Shown: one piece after another, positions 1-7,299 of the stretch
How the letters are laid out: each line of letters starts with the position of its first letter
How positions within the stretch are numbered: the stretch's first letter is position 1
DNA from: CAZWSE01 sp964636575
GTDB taxonomy: Bacteria; Pseudomonadota; Alphaproteobacteria; Rhodobacterales; Rhodobacteraceae
Assembly: GCA_964636575.1 (NCBI GenBank)
Contig: CAZWSE010000039.1
Span: 1-30,032, forward strand
Length of the DNA: 30,032 bases
Direction of reading: 5' to 3'
Made by a program: the position numbers and the translations under genes
The notes under the pieces: model-generated
Told to the model about the DNA's origin: nothing
The model's database searches: none
The model's input: the letters and a program-made list of their open reading frames with translations, nothing else

Positions 1-223
1 CAATGGCGGTGTTTTGCATGATGATCGCAGGGCGTTTGCCGCCCATAAAGGCACCCGCGCACAGCCCCATGCCTTCATCTTCCTTGTTGGACGGGATGTG
101 GTAGATTTCCTTGCGCGCTTCGACCTCATCGATCACGCCTGCCAGCTGTTTGCAGGGCACGGTCGTGACGAATGAAATGTCGTTTGCGACAAGATCATCG
201 ACGATTTTCTTGGATATGGACAA
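1..223 (-). CDS. comD: Sulfopyruvate decarboxylase alpha subunit (ComD-like), 5' part only
   Basis: The first 74 codons of a thiamine-diphosphate decarboxylase alpha subunit, cut by the left edge of the window. The protein begins MSISKKIVDDLVANDISFV and continues with VPCKQLAGVID, a PSNKEDEGMGLCAGAFMGGK stretch and PAIIMQN. This is the pyrimidine-binding domain pattern of archaeal and bacterial ComD, with the glutamate that activates the cofactor in KEDEG. ComDE turns sulfopyruvate into sulfoacetaldehyde. I chose the TTG start at 223 because AAGGAG (231-236) lies 7 bases upstream and no in-frame ATG fits. It follows hpsP by 4 bases, so it belongs to the DHPS operon and would act after a sulfolactate dehydrogenase. 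Phosphonopyruvate decarboxylase is the main alternative, but the neighbours favour the sulfonate role. Confidence 0.82.
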   Translation of the reverse strand, partial: MSISKKIVDDLVANDISFVTTVPCKQLAGVIDEVEARKEIYHIPSNKEDEGMGLCAGAFMGGKRPAIIMQNTAI

Positions 224-227
224 AGAC

Positions 228-1220
228 TTACTCCTTGTGGTCCGGGATGAGAATGATTTTGGGGGCTGCAACGACGCCGCCCCGAATGTCGTCAAAAGCT
301 TGCTGGCCGACGCCAAGCGGGCGTTTGGTGATCCAATCCAAAGACCCGAACCGCCCGTCAAATATAGCCTGCGCCGTTTCTTTGAAATCCTTCGGTGTGT
401 AGGTGTAGGTCCCGATGAAGGTGATTTCCTGCAAGGTCATCCGCCGCACGTCCAAGCCGCCTTCGGCCTCGCCCAACCCGATATGCGCGATCACCCCACC
501 GGGGCGCACAAAGGCGGTCGCATCCGCGCGGGTAACGGCATAGCCAACCGCATCGATCACCAGATCATAAAGCCCGTCTGCAGCTTCGACCGCCGTGAAC
601 CCGTCGATGTCGGCCAAAGCATCACGGCGCAGGGTATTGGGTTCGGTCACAGTGATATCCGTGGCCCCAAAGGCTTTGAGCGCAAGGGCAGAGCCCACCC
701 CAATCGCACCGCCCCCAATCACGAGACAACGGGCGTCTTTGATGTCCGTATCCAGAACCGCATCGCCCAAACGGACGGCATGCCATCCGCAAGCAAGTGG
801 CTCTGCCAAGGCTGCGTGCTCAAAAGGAACATCATCCGGCACGGTGACAAGGTTTTCTTCGCTGATGATCGCGTATTCCGCAAAGGCTCCGGCTGCGGGC
901 GGGATCGACATAAGCTTGCGGTCCGGGCAGATGTTTTCGCGGCCCGCATCACAGGCGGAACACGCACCGCATCCGACCAGCGGGTTGATCGTCACACGCC
1001 GTCCGTCTTGCGCGCCACCCACCACTATTCCGGCAGCTTCATGCCCCATAATCAGCGGCGGCGGTCTGCGGATTTTGTCGTGCCCCAGAAACGCATGCAT
1101 GTCTGATCCACAAATGCCGGAGGCCATGATCTTGACCAATGCCTGCCCTTCAGCCGGAACTGGCATCGGCTCATCGCGGTAGGTCAGCGTTTTGACGTCT
1201 GTGTAAACAAGAGCTTTCAT
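228..1220 (-). CDS. hpsP: Zinc-dependent medium-chain dehydrogenase, probable DHPS 2-dehydrogenase HpsP
   Basis: A 330-residue medium-chain alcohol dehydrogenase. Catalytic zinc ligands are visible as Cys37 (GICGSD), His60-Glu61 (GHEAAG) and Glu140 (LAEPLACG). The structural zinc loop is complete, with cysteines 84, 87, 90 and 98. A nucleotide-binding GGGAIGVG motif follows. The start is the ATG at 1220, whose ATGA overlaps the hpsO stop; the longer open frame upstream lies inside hpsO. In the known DHPS pathway HpsO and HpsP are the pair thought to interconvert the DHPS enantiomers through a 2-oxo intermediate, so that HpsN can oxidise the R form. The family call is secure. The HpsP name depends on position between hpsO and comD. 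Confidence 0.83.
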   Translation of the reverse strand: MKALVYTDVKTLTYRDEPMPVPAEGQALVKIMASGICGSDMHAFLGHDKIRRPPPLIMGHEAAGIVVGGAQDGRRVTINPLVGCGACSACDAGRENICPDRKLMSIPPAAGAFAEYAIISEENLVTVPDDVPFEHAALAEPLACGWHAVRLGDAVLDTDIKDARCLVIGGGAIGVGSALALKAFGATDITVTEPNTLRRDALADIDGFTAVEAADGLYDLVIDAVGYAVTRADATAFVRPGGVIAHIGLGEAEGGLDVRRMTLQEITFIGTYTYTPKDFKETAQAIFDGRFGSLDWITKRPLGVGQQAFDDIRGGVVAAPKIILIPDHKE

Positions 1221-1978
1221 TTCGCGGTAAATCCTCCATCCACCATCAGTACCTGCCCCGTGACATAGCTTGAGGCGTCCGAGCATAAAAACAGCAAGGG
1301 GCCGTCAAGGTCTTCAAGCGTTCCATTGCGCCCGATGCAAGTTTGAGCCGCATTCGCCGCAGCGCGTTCAGGGTCTGCAAAGACAGGCCCCGTCAGTTCC
1401 GTTGGGAAAAACCCCGGCCCGATTGCATTTGCGTTGATCCCGAACGAAGACCACGCTTCGGCCATGGCGCGGGTCAATTGACCCACGGCTGCCTTTGACG
1501 CGCCATAGCTGATCCCTCCCGGAAAAGCGCGCGTCGTTTGCAAGGATGCGAAATTCACGATCCGACCCCAACCTTTGGCCTTCATTGCAGGCACCAAGGC
1601 CTGAGACAGGAAAAAGGGGGCCGCAAGGTTCAGGTTCATCGTGACATCCCACCCTTCGGGTGTGACCTCATCTGCCGTTTCGCGTGTGTTGATGCCAGCT
1701 GCATGGACAACGATATCAGGCGCACCGAAGGGGGCGGCAATGTCTTGGGCAATCTGGGAAATTTGATCGCGGTGGGACAGGTCTGCGGTCAGAACTGCGG
1801 CATTGTCGCCCGTTTGATCTGCCCAATCCTGCAAAGCACCCGCGCGTCGCGCGACTCCGACAACCTGCGCACCCGCCGCCACCAAAGCAGAGGCCGCGCG
1901 CTGCCCAAGACCGCTACTGGCCCCTGTTACGCACGCGACGCGGCCCTTCAGGCTTAGAAGATCGCTTGGGTCACTCAT
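1217..1978 (-). CDS. hpsO: Short-chain dehydrogenase, probable DHPS 2-dehydrogenase HpsO
   Basis: A 253-residue classical SDR. The NAD(P)-binding motif TGASSGLG is at residues 18-25, the HAAG motif at 92-95, and the catalytic Ser145, Tyr158 and Lys162 lie in FASLQ and YGASK. The C terminus ends VDGGF, usual for the family. The start ATG at 1978 overlaps the end of hpsN by 8 bases, and the stop overlaps hpsP by 4, so the three genes are translationally coupled. It is the likely partner of HpsP in DHPS racemisation through oxidation at carbon 2. By sequence alone it could be any FabG-like SDR; the operon gives the role. Confidence 0.82.
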   Translation of the reverse strand: MSDPSDLLSLKGRVACVTGASSGLGQRAASALVAAGAQVVGVARRAGALQDWADQTGDNAAVLTADLSHRDQISQIAQDIAAPFGAPDIVVHAAGINTRETADEVTPEGWDVTMNLNLAAPFFLSQALVPAMKAKGWGRIVNFASLQTTRAFPGGISYGASKAAVGQLTRAMAEAWSSFGINANAIGPGFFPTELTGPVFADPERAAANAAQTCIGRNGTLEDLDGPLLFLCSDASSYVTGQVLMVDGGFTAK

Positions 1979-3278
1979 CAGCGCTGAGATCGAAGTTTTC
2001 GCCGGGGAAATATTTGGCCAAACGGACATCCGCCGCACGGGCATGGCCTTCCATGCCTTCAAGCCGCGATATGCGCGCTGTCGCTTCGGCCACGCGCTTG
2101 GACCCTTCGCGGGTGGAACGCTGCCACGTGACGATTTTCATGTATTTGTGCACAGACAGGCCGCCCGTGTAGGACGCCGCGCCAGAGGTTGGCAGAACAT
2201 GGTTCGTGCCCGATGCCTTATCACCGTAGGACACGGTCGTTTCTTCGCCCAAGAACAGCGACCCATAGCAGCTAAGACGGTCCAGCCACCAATCCAGATC
2301 TTCGGCCTGAACGGTCAGATGTTCGGGGGCATAAAGATCAGATGTGGCGGCCATTTCTTCGCGGTCCGCGCACAGGATGACCTCGGCATAGTCGCGCCAC
2401 GCGGCGGTTGCGTTTTCGCGGTTCACCTCGGGCAGATCAGCAATCAGGGTCGGCACAAGGCGCATCACTTCTTCCGCCAGATCACGGCTATCCGTGACCA
2501 GCCAAACGGGTGAGTTATAGCCATGTTCGGCCTGCGACACCAAATCGACGGCTGCAATCATCGGGTCGGCTGTGGCATCGGCCAGCACAAGGCTGTCTGT
2601 TGGACCTGCGATCATATCAATGCCAACTTGTCCGAATAGAATCCGCTTGGCTTCGGCCACAAACTGGTTGCCTGGACCCACAAGAATATTCGCTTTCGGT
2701 AGGCCAAACAGCCCGTAGGTCATCGCAGCAACGCCCTGTACACCGCCCATCGCCATAATCGTATCGGCACCACAGATATGCGCCGCATAGATAATGGCAG
2801 GTGCGACACCCACATCAGGACGTGGGGGCGACGCGGCCATAATGTGGTTACAGCCAGCAACTTTGGCTGTGGTCACCGTCATAATCGCACTGGCAATGTG
2901 GCTATACCGCCCCCCCGGAACATAGCATCCGGCAGCATTCACAGGGATCGCTTTTTGACCTGCGATCAGGCCCGGTTGAATTTCAACCTCAACATCAGTG
3001 AGCGTGGATTTCTGCGCCTCGGCAAACCTGCGCACGTTGTCATGGGCAAACTGAATATCAGCCTTCAGCTTCTCAGGCACCATGGCACTGGCGGCTGCAA
3101 TATCCTCGGCAGACAAGATGATTGGGCCTTCGTATTTATCGAGCTTGGCCGCATAATCGAGCGCCGCTTGATCCCCACCCGCCTCAATCGTGCGCAGCAT
3201 GTCTTGGACAATGTCGTGCACATCGGACGCGTCCGACTTTGAGGTAAGAGTGGCCTTCTTCAAATACTCAACAGTCAT
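1971..3278 (-). CDS. hpsN: Sulfopropanediol 3-dehydrogenase HpsN (histidinol dehydrogenase family)
   Basis: A 435-residue HisD-superfamily enzyme. HpsN oxidises the C3 hydroxyl of (R)-DHPS in two NAD-dependent steps to (R)-sulfolactate. The zinc and catalytic residues known from histidinol dehydrogenase are all present: Gln249 and His252 (SQAEHGYNSP), Glu319-His320 (APEHL), Asp353 (YGDKASGTNH) and His412 (GMEGHA). I prefer the ATG at 3278, three codons inside the longest frame, because AAGGA then sits 8 bases upstream. No his genes are near, and hpsO, hpsP and comD follow directly, so a role in histidine synthesis is unlikely. It heads the operon opposite a LacI regulator and a palindromic operator. 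Confidence 0.9.
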   Translation of the reverse strand: MTVEYLKKATLTSKSDASDVHDIVQDMLRTIEAGGDQAALDYAAKLDKYEGPIILSAEDIAAASAMVPEKLKADIQFAHDNVRRFAEAQKSTLTDVEVEIQPGLIAGQKAIPVNAAGCYVPGGRYSHIASAIMTVTTAKVAGCNHIMAASPPRPDVGVAPAIIYAAHICGADTIMAMGGVQGVAAMTYGLFGLPKANILVGPGNQFVAEAKRILFGQVGIDMIAGPTDSLVLADATADPMIAAVDLVSQAEHGYNSPVWLVTDSRDLAEEVMRLVPTLIADLPEVNRENATAAWRDYAEVILCADREEMAATSDLYAPEHLTVQAEDLDWWLDRLSCYGSLFLGEETTVSYGDKASGTNHVLPTSGAASYTGGLSVHKYMKIVTWQRSTREGSKRVAEATARISRLEGMEGHARAADVRLAKYFPGENFDLSADE

Positions 3279-3350
3279 CTGAGGCATCCTTGATTTGCAG
3301 TGGTAACGATCGAAGTGTTGCTGCCTTGACGGGTCAACATCTCGAATCTC

Positions 3351-3379
3351 TTGACGATATGTAAGCGCTTACATATTCT
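3351..3379 (+). promoter_or_regulatory. Promoter of the LacI-family gene
   Basis: TTGACG at 3351-3356 and TATTCT at 3374-3379 are separated by exactly 17 bases and match the sigma-70 consensus well. The start codon of the regulator is 68 bases further on. The spacer is almost entirely filled by the 20-bp palindrome, so bound repressor would block RNA polymerase. This suggests autorepression. Confidence 0.6.
3357..3376. promoter_or_regulatory. Perfect 20-bp palindromic operator
   Basis: The sequence ATATGTAAGCGCTTACATAT is its own reverse complement. The TAAGCGCTTA core with a central CG is the standard layout of LacI/PurR-family operators. It lies between the divergent hpsN and LacI genes, 81 bases upstream of the hpsN start and 71 bases upstream of the regulator start, and so can control both. 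Confidence 0.75.
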
Positions 3380-3382
3380 CAA

Positions 3383-3396
3383 TGCAAGCCTTTACA
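3383..3396. promoter_or_regulatory. Second, imperfect operator copy
   Basis: TGCAAGCCTTTACA matches the core of the perfect palindrome (TGTAAGCGCTTACA) at 11 of 14 positions. Its centre is 23 bases, about two helical turns, from that of the first site, so two repressor dimers could sit on one face of the DNA. It lies just downstream of the regulator's -10 box. Confidence 0.4.
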
Positions 3397-3446
3397 TTTC
3401 CGCCCGCATGTCGCTTCCTTGCTTCCATAAGTCAGATTCTGGAAAA

Positions 3447-4466
3447 ATGCCCGCACACTCAAAACCCACCTTGATGGATGTTGCCGCAAAAGCGGGTGTT
3501 TCAACCGCGACCGTTTCACGGTGCCTGAACTTTCCGGATCAAGTCACGGAAAAAACGCGCAAGAAAATAACGAAAACAATCAACGAGCTGGGCTATTCGC
3601 CCAACTTCGGTGCGCGCGCGATGGCCGCGAACAAAACCCACACGATTGGCGCAGTGATCCCGACGATGGAAAACGCCTTCTTTGCGCGCGGGCTACAAGC
3701 CTTTCAGGAAGAGCTGATGCGTTTTGGCTATACCCTGCTCGTGGCCAGTTCCAACTACCGCGCAGATGTCGAAGCCGAACAGATCAAGTCTTTGGTGGCT
3801 CGCGGCGCTGATGGCCTGCTGTTGATCGGGCATCAACGTGATCCCGAGATTTACAAGTTTTTGGAAACCCAAAAGACCCCCGTGCTTGTGTCATGGGCTT
3901 ATGACGCTGCCCAGCCTCGCTATTGTGTTGGATTCAACAACCGGACTGCGATGCAAAAAATGGCCGAAGAAGTCCTATCCAAGGGCCACAAAAAGCTGGC
4001 CTTTGTCGGGCCGGAGACCCCAGCAAACGACCGCGTCCGCGCCCGATTGGACGGCGTGAAAGATGCAATGCGGGCGCGGACGTTGGACCCCGACACGCTG
4101 TCAGTCATCGAAACCCCTTATGGGATTGAGAACGGGGCCAGTGCTTTTGATGCCCTTATGAAGAAGGACCCAAAGCCCACGGCAATTCTGTGTGCAAACG
4201 ATGTCTTGGCGGCAGGTGCATTGCGTGCGGCACGTTTAGCGGAGCTTTCTGTGCCGCGTGATGTGTCGATCATCGGCTTTGATGACATTGAAATGAGCCG
4301 CGTCGTGCACCCCACCCTCACCACCGTTCATGTCCCGCATCAAAACATGGGACGTCAAGCAGCGCAGGTGTTGGTGGGTATGGTTGACGGGACATTACCT
4401 GAGCGGTCGCTGGAGCTGCCGGTAGAAATTGTCATACGGGAATCGCTCGGCCCTGCGCCCGAATAG
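3447..4466 (+). CDS. LacI-family transcriptional regulator of the DHPS operon
   Basis: A 339-residue LacI/GalR repressor. The N-terminal helix-turn-helix reads TLMDVAAKAGVSTATVSRCL at about residues 8-27, followed by the hinge region and a periplasmic-binding-protein-like sensor domain (IGAVIPTMENAFFARG, FVGPETPANDRVRARLDG, GFDDIEMSRVVHPTLTTV). The ATG at 3447 gives the usual family length; the longer frame begins upstream of the promoter. A weak GGA is the only ribosome-binding signal. It is transcribed away from hpsN with the operators between them, so it probably represses hpsNOP-comD until DHPS or a metabolite binds. The inducer is an inference. Confidence 0.88.
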   Translation: MPAHSKPTLMDVAAKAGVSTATVSRCLNFPDQVTEKTRKKITKTINELGYSPNFGARAMAANKTHTIGAVIPTMENAFFARGLQAFQEELMRFGYTLLVASSNYRADVEAEQIKSLVARGADGLLLIGHQRDPEIYKFLETQKTPVLVSWAYDAAQPRYCVGFNNRTAMQKMAEEVLSKGHKKLAFVGPETPANDRVRARLDGVKDAMRARTLDPDTLSVIETPYGIENGASAFDALMKKDPKPTAILCANDVLAAGALRAARLAELSVPRDVSIIGFDDIEMSRVVHPTLTTVHVPHQNMGRQAAQVLVGMVDGTLPERSLELPVEIVIRESLGPAPE

Positions 4467-4501
4467 GTAAACGCACCTTGTTCGTCAGTTTGTTAAACGT
4501 G

Positions 4502-4924
4502 TCAGGTCTTGCGCAGCCGGATCACCACATCAACCGAAGCGATTTCAGCCCCGTCCGGCGCGTTCGGGATTTGCGAAATCACCAATTGATCTGAAGGGGC
4601 ATCTGTAAGCTCACCAGAGCATTCCCAATAGAAATGTGGATGGTCATGGGTGTTGGTGTCGAAATAGCTTTTCGACCCGTCGACAGTGACTTCTTGCATC
4701 AATCCCGCTTCGCAGAAGGCCTTGAGCGTGTTGTAGACCGTCGCAAGCGATACCGCCTCGCCTTGGGATTTGGCCGCATCAAACAGGCTTTCGGCAGTGA
4801 CATGTCGGTTTTGACCATCGCCCACCAGCAATTCAGCAAGGGTCACCCGTTGACGTGTTGGCCGCACAGAGGCTGAACCCAACCAGTCCGTAGCGCGCTC
4901 AATTGATGTTGATGGGGCTGTCAT
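4502..4924 (-). CDS. irr: Irr, Fur-family iron/haem response regulator
   Basis: A 140-residue Fur-superfamily protein. The winged-helix part contains RPTRQRVTLAELLV and SLATVYNTLKAF. The metal/haem region contains the histidine cluster THDHPHFYWEC. Irr represses or activates iron and haem genes in Alphaproteobacteria and is degraded or inactivated when haem is plentiful. The N-terminal Cys-Pro haem motif of Bradyrhizobium Irr is not seen here, as in many other Irr proteins. A longer frame starts at 4996, but a promoter at 4954-4983 lies inside it, so I place the start at the ATG at 4924. It is divergent from fabA, an arrangement known in Rhodobacteraceae. Confidence 0.85.
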   Translation of the reverse strand: MTAPSTSIERATDWLGSASVRPTRQRVTLAELLVGDGQNRHVTAESLFDAAKSQGEAVSLATVYNTLKAFCEAGLMQEVTVDGSKSYFDTNTHDHPHFYWECSGELTDAPSDQLVISQIPNAPDGAEIASVDVVIRLRKT

Positions 4925-4953
4925 ACCATGCACCGTCTTTGTTCCCTGACCCC

Positions 4954-4983
4954 TATATAGGGCGTGTTGGGCCGCTTTTTCAA
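4954..4983 (-). promoter_or_regulatory. Probable irr promoter
   Basis: On the minus strand TTGAAA (4983-4978) is followed after 18 bases by TATATA (4959-4954). Transcription would begin near 4947, which excludes the upstream ATG at 4996 and supports the start at 4924. A short hairpin-like CCTATATAGG surrounds the -10 box. No clear Irr box (ICE) was found in the irr-fabA space. Confidence 0.45.
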
Positions 4984-5098
4984 ATGTAAATGACACGAGG
5001 GCTATGCGCTACGGGATTTTGGTGCCCTTGCAGGACCCTTTCACGCGGTGATAGACGGGCTTTAACGCGCGACAGTATGAATTAGGAGGCATCTGCCC

Positions 5099-5608
5099 AT
5101 GTCACAGTATCCCACCAGTTTCGACAAAGAAGGCCTGTTGAAATGCGCCCGTGGAGAGCTGTTTGGCGAAGGTAACGCTCAGCTGCCTGCCCCGCCCATG
5201 CTGATGATGGACCGGATCACCGACATTTCGGGCGATGGCGGTGCACATGGCAAAGGGCATGTGCTTGCAGAGTTCGACATCACCCCTGACCTTTGGTTCT
5301 TTGATTGCCACTTTCCTGGCAACCCGATCATGCCGGGCTGTTTGGGCCTTGATGGCTTGTGGCAGTTGACCGGTTTCAACCTTGGCTGGCGCGGCTGGCT
5401 GGGGCGCGGATACGCTTTGGGCGTGGGCGAGGTCAAACTGAAGGGCATGGTCCGCCCTGATCGCAAGATGCTGACCTACAAGATTGATTTCACCAAAGCG
5501 ATCCAGACCCGCCGCCTGACAATGGGCGTCGCGGACGGGATCGTAGAGGCCGATGGCGAAGTCATCTATGAAGTCAAAGACATGAAAGTGGCGTTGTCCG
5601 AAAGCTAG
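5099..5608 (+). CDS. fabA: 3-hydroxydecanoyl-ACP dehydratase/isomerase FabA
   Basis: A 169-residue hot-dog-fold enzyme, the usual FabA length. It dehydrates 3-hydroxydecanoyl-ACP and isomerises the product to the cis-3 form, the branch point of anaerobic-type unsaturated fatty acid synthesis. His71 (FFDCHFPGNPIMPG) and Asp85 (CLGLDGLWQL) are the catalytic pair. A strong AGGAGG at 5084-5089 fixes the start. FabB and FabI, which use its products, lie 1.7 kb downstream rather than next to it, with three small genes between. Confidence 0.97.
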   Translation: MSQYPTSFDKEGLLKCARGELFGEGNAQLPAPPMLMMDRITDISGDGGAHGKGHVLAEFDITPDLWFFDCHFPGNPIMPGCLGLDGLWQLTGFNLGWRGWLGRGYALGVGEVKLKGMVRPDRKMLTYKIDFTKAIQTRRLTMGVADGIVEADGEVIYEVKDMKVALSES

Positions 5609-5640
5609 ACTGCCCCGCGGCACCACACTGAAAGCCACCG

Positions 5641-5994
5641 ATGCCCGACTCGAGCGAGAAAAACACTCAATGGTCTGAAGATCGCACGTTGCTTGCCAAT
5701 GAGCGAACCTTTTCGTCGTGGATGGGAACCGGATTGGCCTGTGTTGGCGTTGCAATTGGTCTGAACGCCGTTTTCGGATCGCTGGACCCAAAGTGGTTGG
5801 CCAAACTGGTCGCAAGCATCTTTTTGATCACCGCCCTGATGATCTATTGGGCGGCCGTGCGGCAAGCCTGCAAAACTTATGCTCGCCTCAGCAATAACGA
5901 CATCGAAGTGCAGGGATCGAAAACGTTCAAACGGCTTGGTGTGATCATGTCTATTGGGACTGTGGGCGTGGGCGTTGTTCTTTGGGCATTGTAA
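5641..5994 (+). CDS. YidH/DUF202 family inner-membrane protein
   Basis: A 117-residue protein with the DUF202 signature near the N terminus (EDRTLLANERTFSSWMGTGL, residues 13-32). Three hydrophobic segments follow at about residues 30-47, 54-70 and 99-117. The function of this family is unknown; proteins of this type are small inner-membrane proteins. The ATG is 32 bases after fabA with no strong ribosome-binding site, so it may be translated weakly from the fabA transcript. It ends 7 bases from the convergent NTF2-like gene. Confidence 0.8.
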   Translation: MPDSSEKNTQWSEDRTLLANERTFSSWMGTGLACVGVAIGLNAVFGSLDPKWLAKLVASIFLITALMIYWAAVRQACKTYARLSNNDIEVQGSKTFKRLGVIMSIGTVGVGVVLWAL

Positions 5995-6001
5995 AGCGTC
6001 C

Positions 6002-6376
6002 TCATCCGTTCAACGTATTCTCGCCCGCCATATAGACCGAAACACGGCTAAACTGCGCGCCTTCCACATCAAAGAAATTGCAGTTGGATTTGCGGGTCAC
6101 GCTGCCATCAAGCTCGGTATTTTCGACCTGAAACTGAACCGACACCCGCGCGCCTTCGCAAACATATAGAAACGAGTGATGGCGCACGGCGCGGTGGTTT
6201 GCCCAAAGCCTGCGGAACATGCCGGTGATTTGATCGTGGCCGCACAGCTCAACGCCGTGCGTTTCCACGCGAAACACGCAATCAGAGGTGAGAAGACTTA
6301 GGATCATATCCAGATCCTCGGCATCAACTGCCGCGAAGTAGCGACTGACCATCGACTTGGGATCGTTTGGTATCAT
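6002..6376 (-). CDS. SnoaL/NTF2-like protein, single domain
   Basis: A 124-residue protein with the cone-shaped NTF2-like fold pattern: an N-terminal helix with MVSRYFAAVDAEDLDMILSL, then DCVFRVETHGVELCGHDQIT, then paired beta strands ending in a variable tail. Family members range from isomerases and cyclases to binding proteins, so no reaction can be named. The start at 6376 gives normal domain length; the frame stays open to 6439, so an earlier start is possible. It faces away from the downstream membrane gene and is not obviously related to the NTF2-like proteins at the right end of the window. Confidence 0.65.
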   Translation of the reverse strand: MIPNDPKSMVSRYFAAVDAEDLDMILSLLTSDCVFRVETHGVELCGHDQITGMFRRLWANHRAVRHHSFLYVCEGARVSVQFQVENTELDGSVTRKSNCNFFDVEGAQFSRVSVYMAGENTLNG

Positions 6377-6522
6377 GAGCAAAAACCCTACGTTCAGCGC
6401 GATTTCAGACACCATGAATGACGGATCGGAGAGCGACAAGTCCCGATCAAGGGCAAAGCAGCCCCCTCGAATTTCCTTCGAAATACCATAGTCTTGACGT
6501 GCTTATCGTGTTGTCTGGCACA

Positions 6523-7161
6523 ATGGACCCGATACAACGCTTGTCATTGTACCTGTGGTTGCTTGTCAGCAATCTGCCGCCCGTTCCCGTGGGCCGTTTG
6601 CTTATGCCCAGTGTCTTTTTGACAGCTTGGACTGTTTTGGCAACGCTTAACACAACACCCGCTTTGGCTTTTGTCTGGGCAGCGGCTTTGGCGGCTGCAA
6701 CACACCTTTGGTTTTTGTTGCCACATCAGACGTTGCGCATGAAACGCCGTGGCGGCACCGCTTGGACCACGTACCGGATCCTTTTGGCCCTGTGTGTGGG
6801 GGCAATTTCGGCACAGGCGGCTTTGGCTGACCCCTGGCTCACGCAGCGCATTTTGACCTTTGCGGGTCTGGCCTTTTTGTTTGGGGCGAGCATTGGCGTA
6901 TCCGCCCCTGATGATATGGTGCGCGACCTAAGCCCAACCTACAAAAACGCGGCCGTATCGGTCCGGTTTCAACGGCACATTTTCAAACTGAAGGCCCTGA
7001 TCGCCGTCATATTCATCGCCACCAACGAAACCCTGTTGATACTTACGACGCCCTTAAGCACGCGCGTTGTTGTTTTGTCGTTGCTTCCAATCGCGCTGCA
7101 CTACACGTTCTGGATCCTTGCGCGGCTGACCTGCCCTATTGAGGATTCGAATAAGACATAA
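6523..7161 (+). CDS. Hypothetical integral membrane protein
   Basis: A protein of about 212 residues that I do not recognise. It is rich in hydrophobic segments (LYLWLLVSNL, FLTAWTVLATLN, ALAFVWAAALAAATHLWFLL, ILLALCVGAISAQAALA, ILTFAGLAFLFGASIGV, ALIAVIFIATNETLLIL, VVVLSLLPIALHYTFWILA), giving about six or seven membrane spans. The ATG at 6523 is chosen to begin just before the first span. No ribosome-binding site is convincing there, and in-frame GTG codons slightly upstream or the ATG at 6418 remain possible. A TTGACG at 6494-6499 may be part of its promoter. Confidence 0.55.
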   Translation: MDPIQRLSLYLWLLVSNLPPVPVGRLLMPSVFLTAWTVLATLNTTPALAFVWAAALAAATHLWFLLPHQTLRMKRRGGTAWTTYRILLALCVGAISAQAALADPWLTQRILTFAGLAFLFGASIGVSAPDDMVRDLSPTYKNAAVSVRFQRHIFKLKALIAVIFIATNETLLILTTPLSTRVVVLSLLPIALHYTFWILARLTCPIEDSNKT

Positions 7162-7209
7162 CGCCCTAGGTTTTCCGGCAGCTTCGCGCGGTTGAACAGA
7201 ACAAACCGC

Positions 7210-7226
7210 AGGCTTTCTCAAAGCCT
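7210..7226. other. Small hairpin upstream of fabB
   Basis: AGGCTTT (7210-7216) pairs with AAAGCCT (7220-7226) around a 3-base loop. No T-run follows, so it is not a standard intrinsic terminator. It lies between the membrane-protein stop and fabB, where it could stabilise or attenuate a transcript. This may be chance. Confidence 0.25.
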
Positions 7227-7299
7227 TGCAGAGGCTACCTGCTTGCCCCCCTTCCCTGCCTCACTTACATACAACCCAACTACTGCAAGGAGTGCTCTC

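Noticed and set aside
111..1106. Plus-strand open frame of 331 codons
   Set aside because: It is antisense to comD and hpsP, which have intact motifs.
5102..5815. Minus-strand open frame of 237 codons
   Set aside because: It is antisense to fabA and the DUF202 gene, both well supported.
6516..6531. TGGCAC resembling a sigma-54 -24 box before the membrane-protein gene
   Set aside because: The matching -12 TTGC element is absent at the required spacing.
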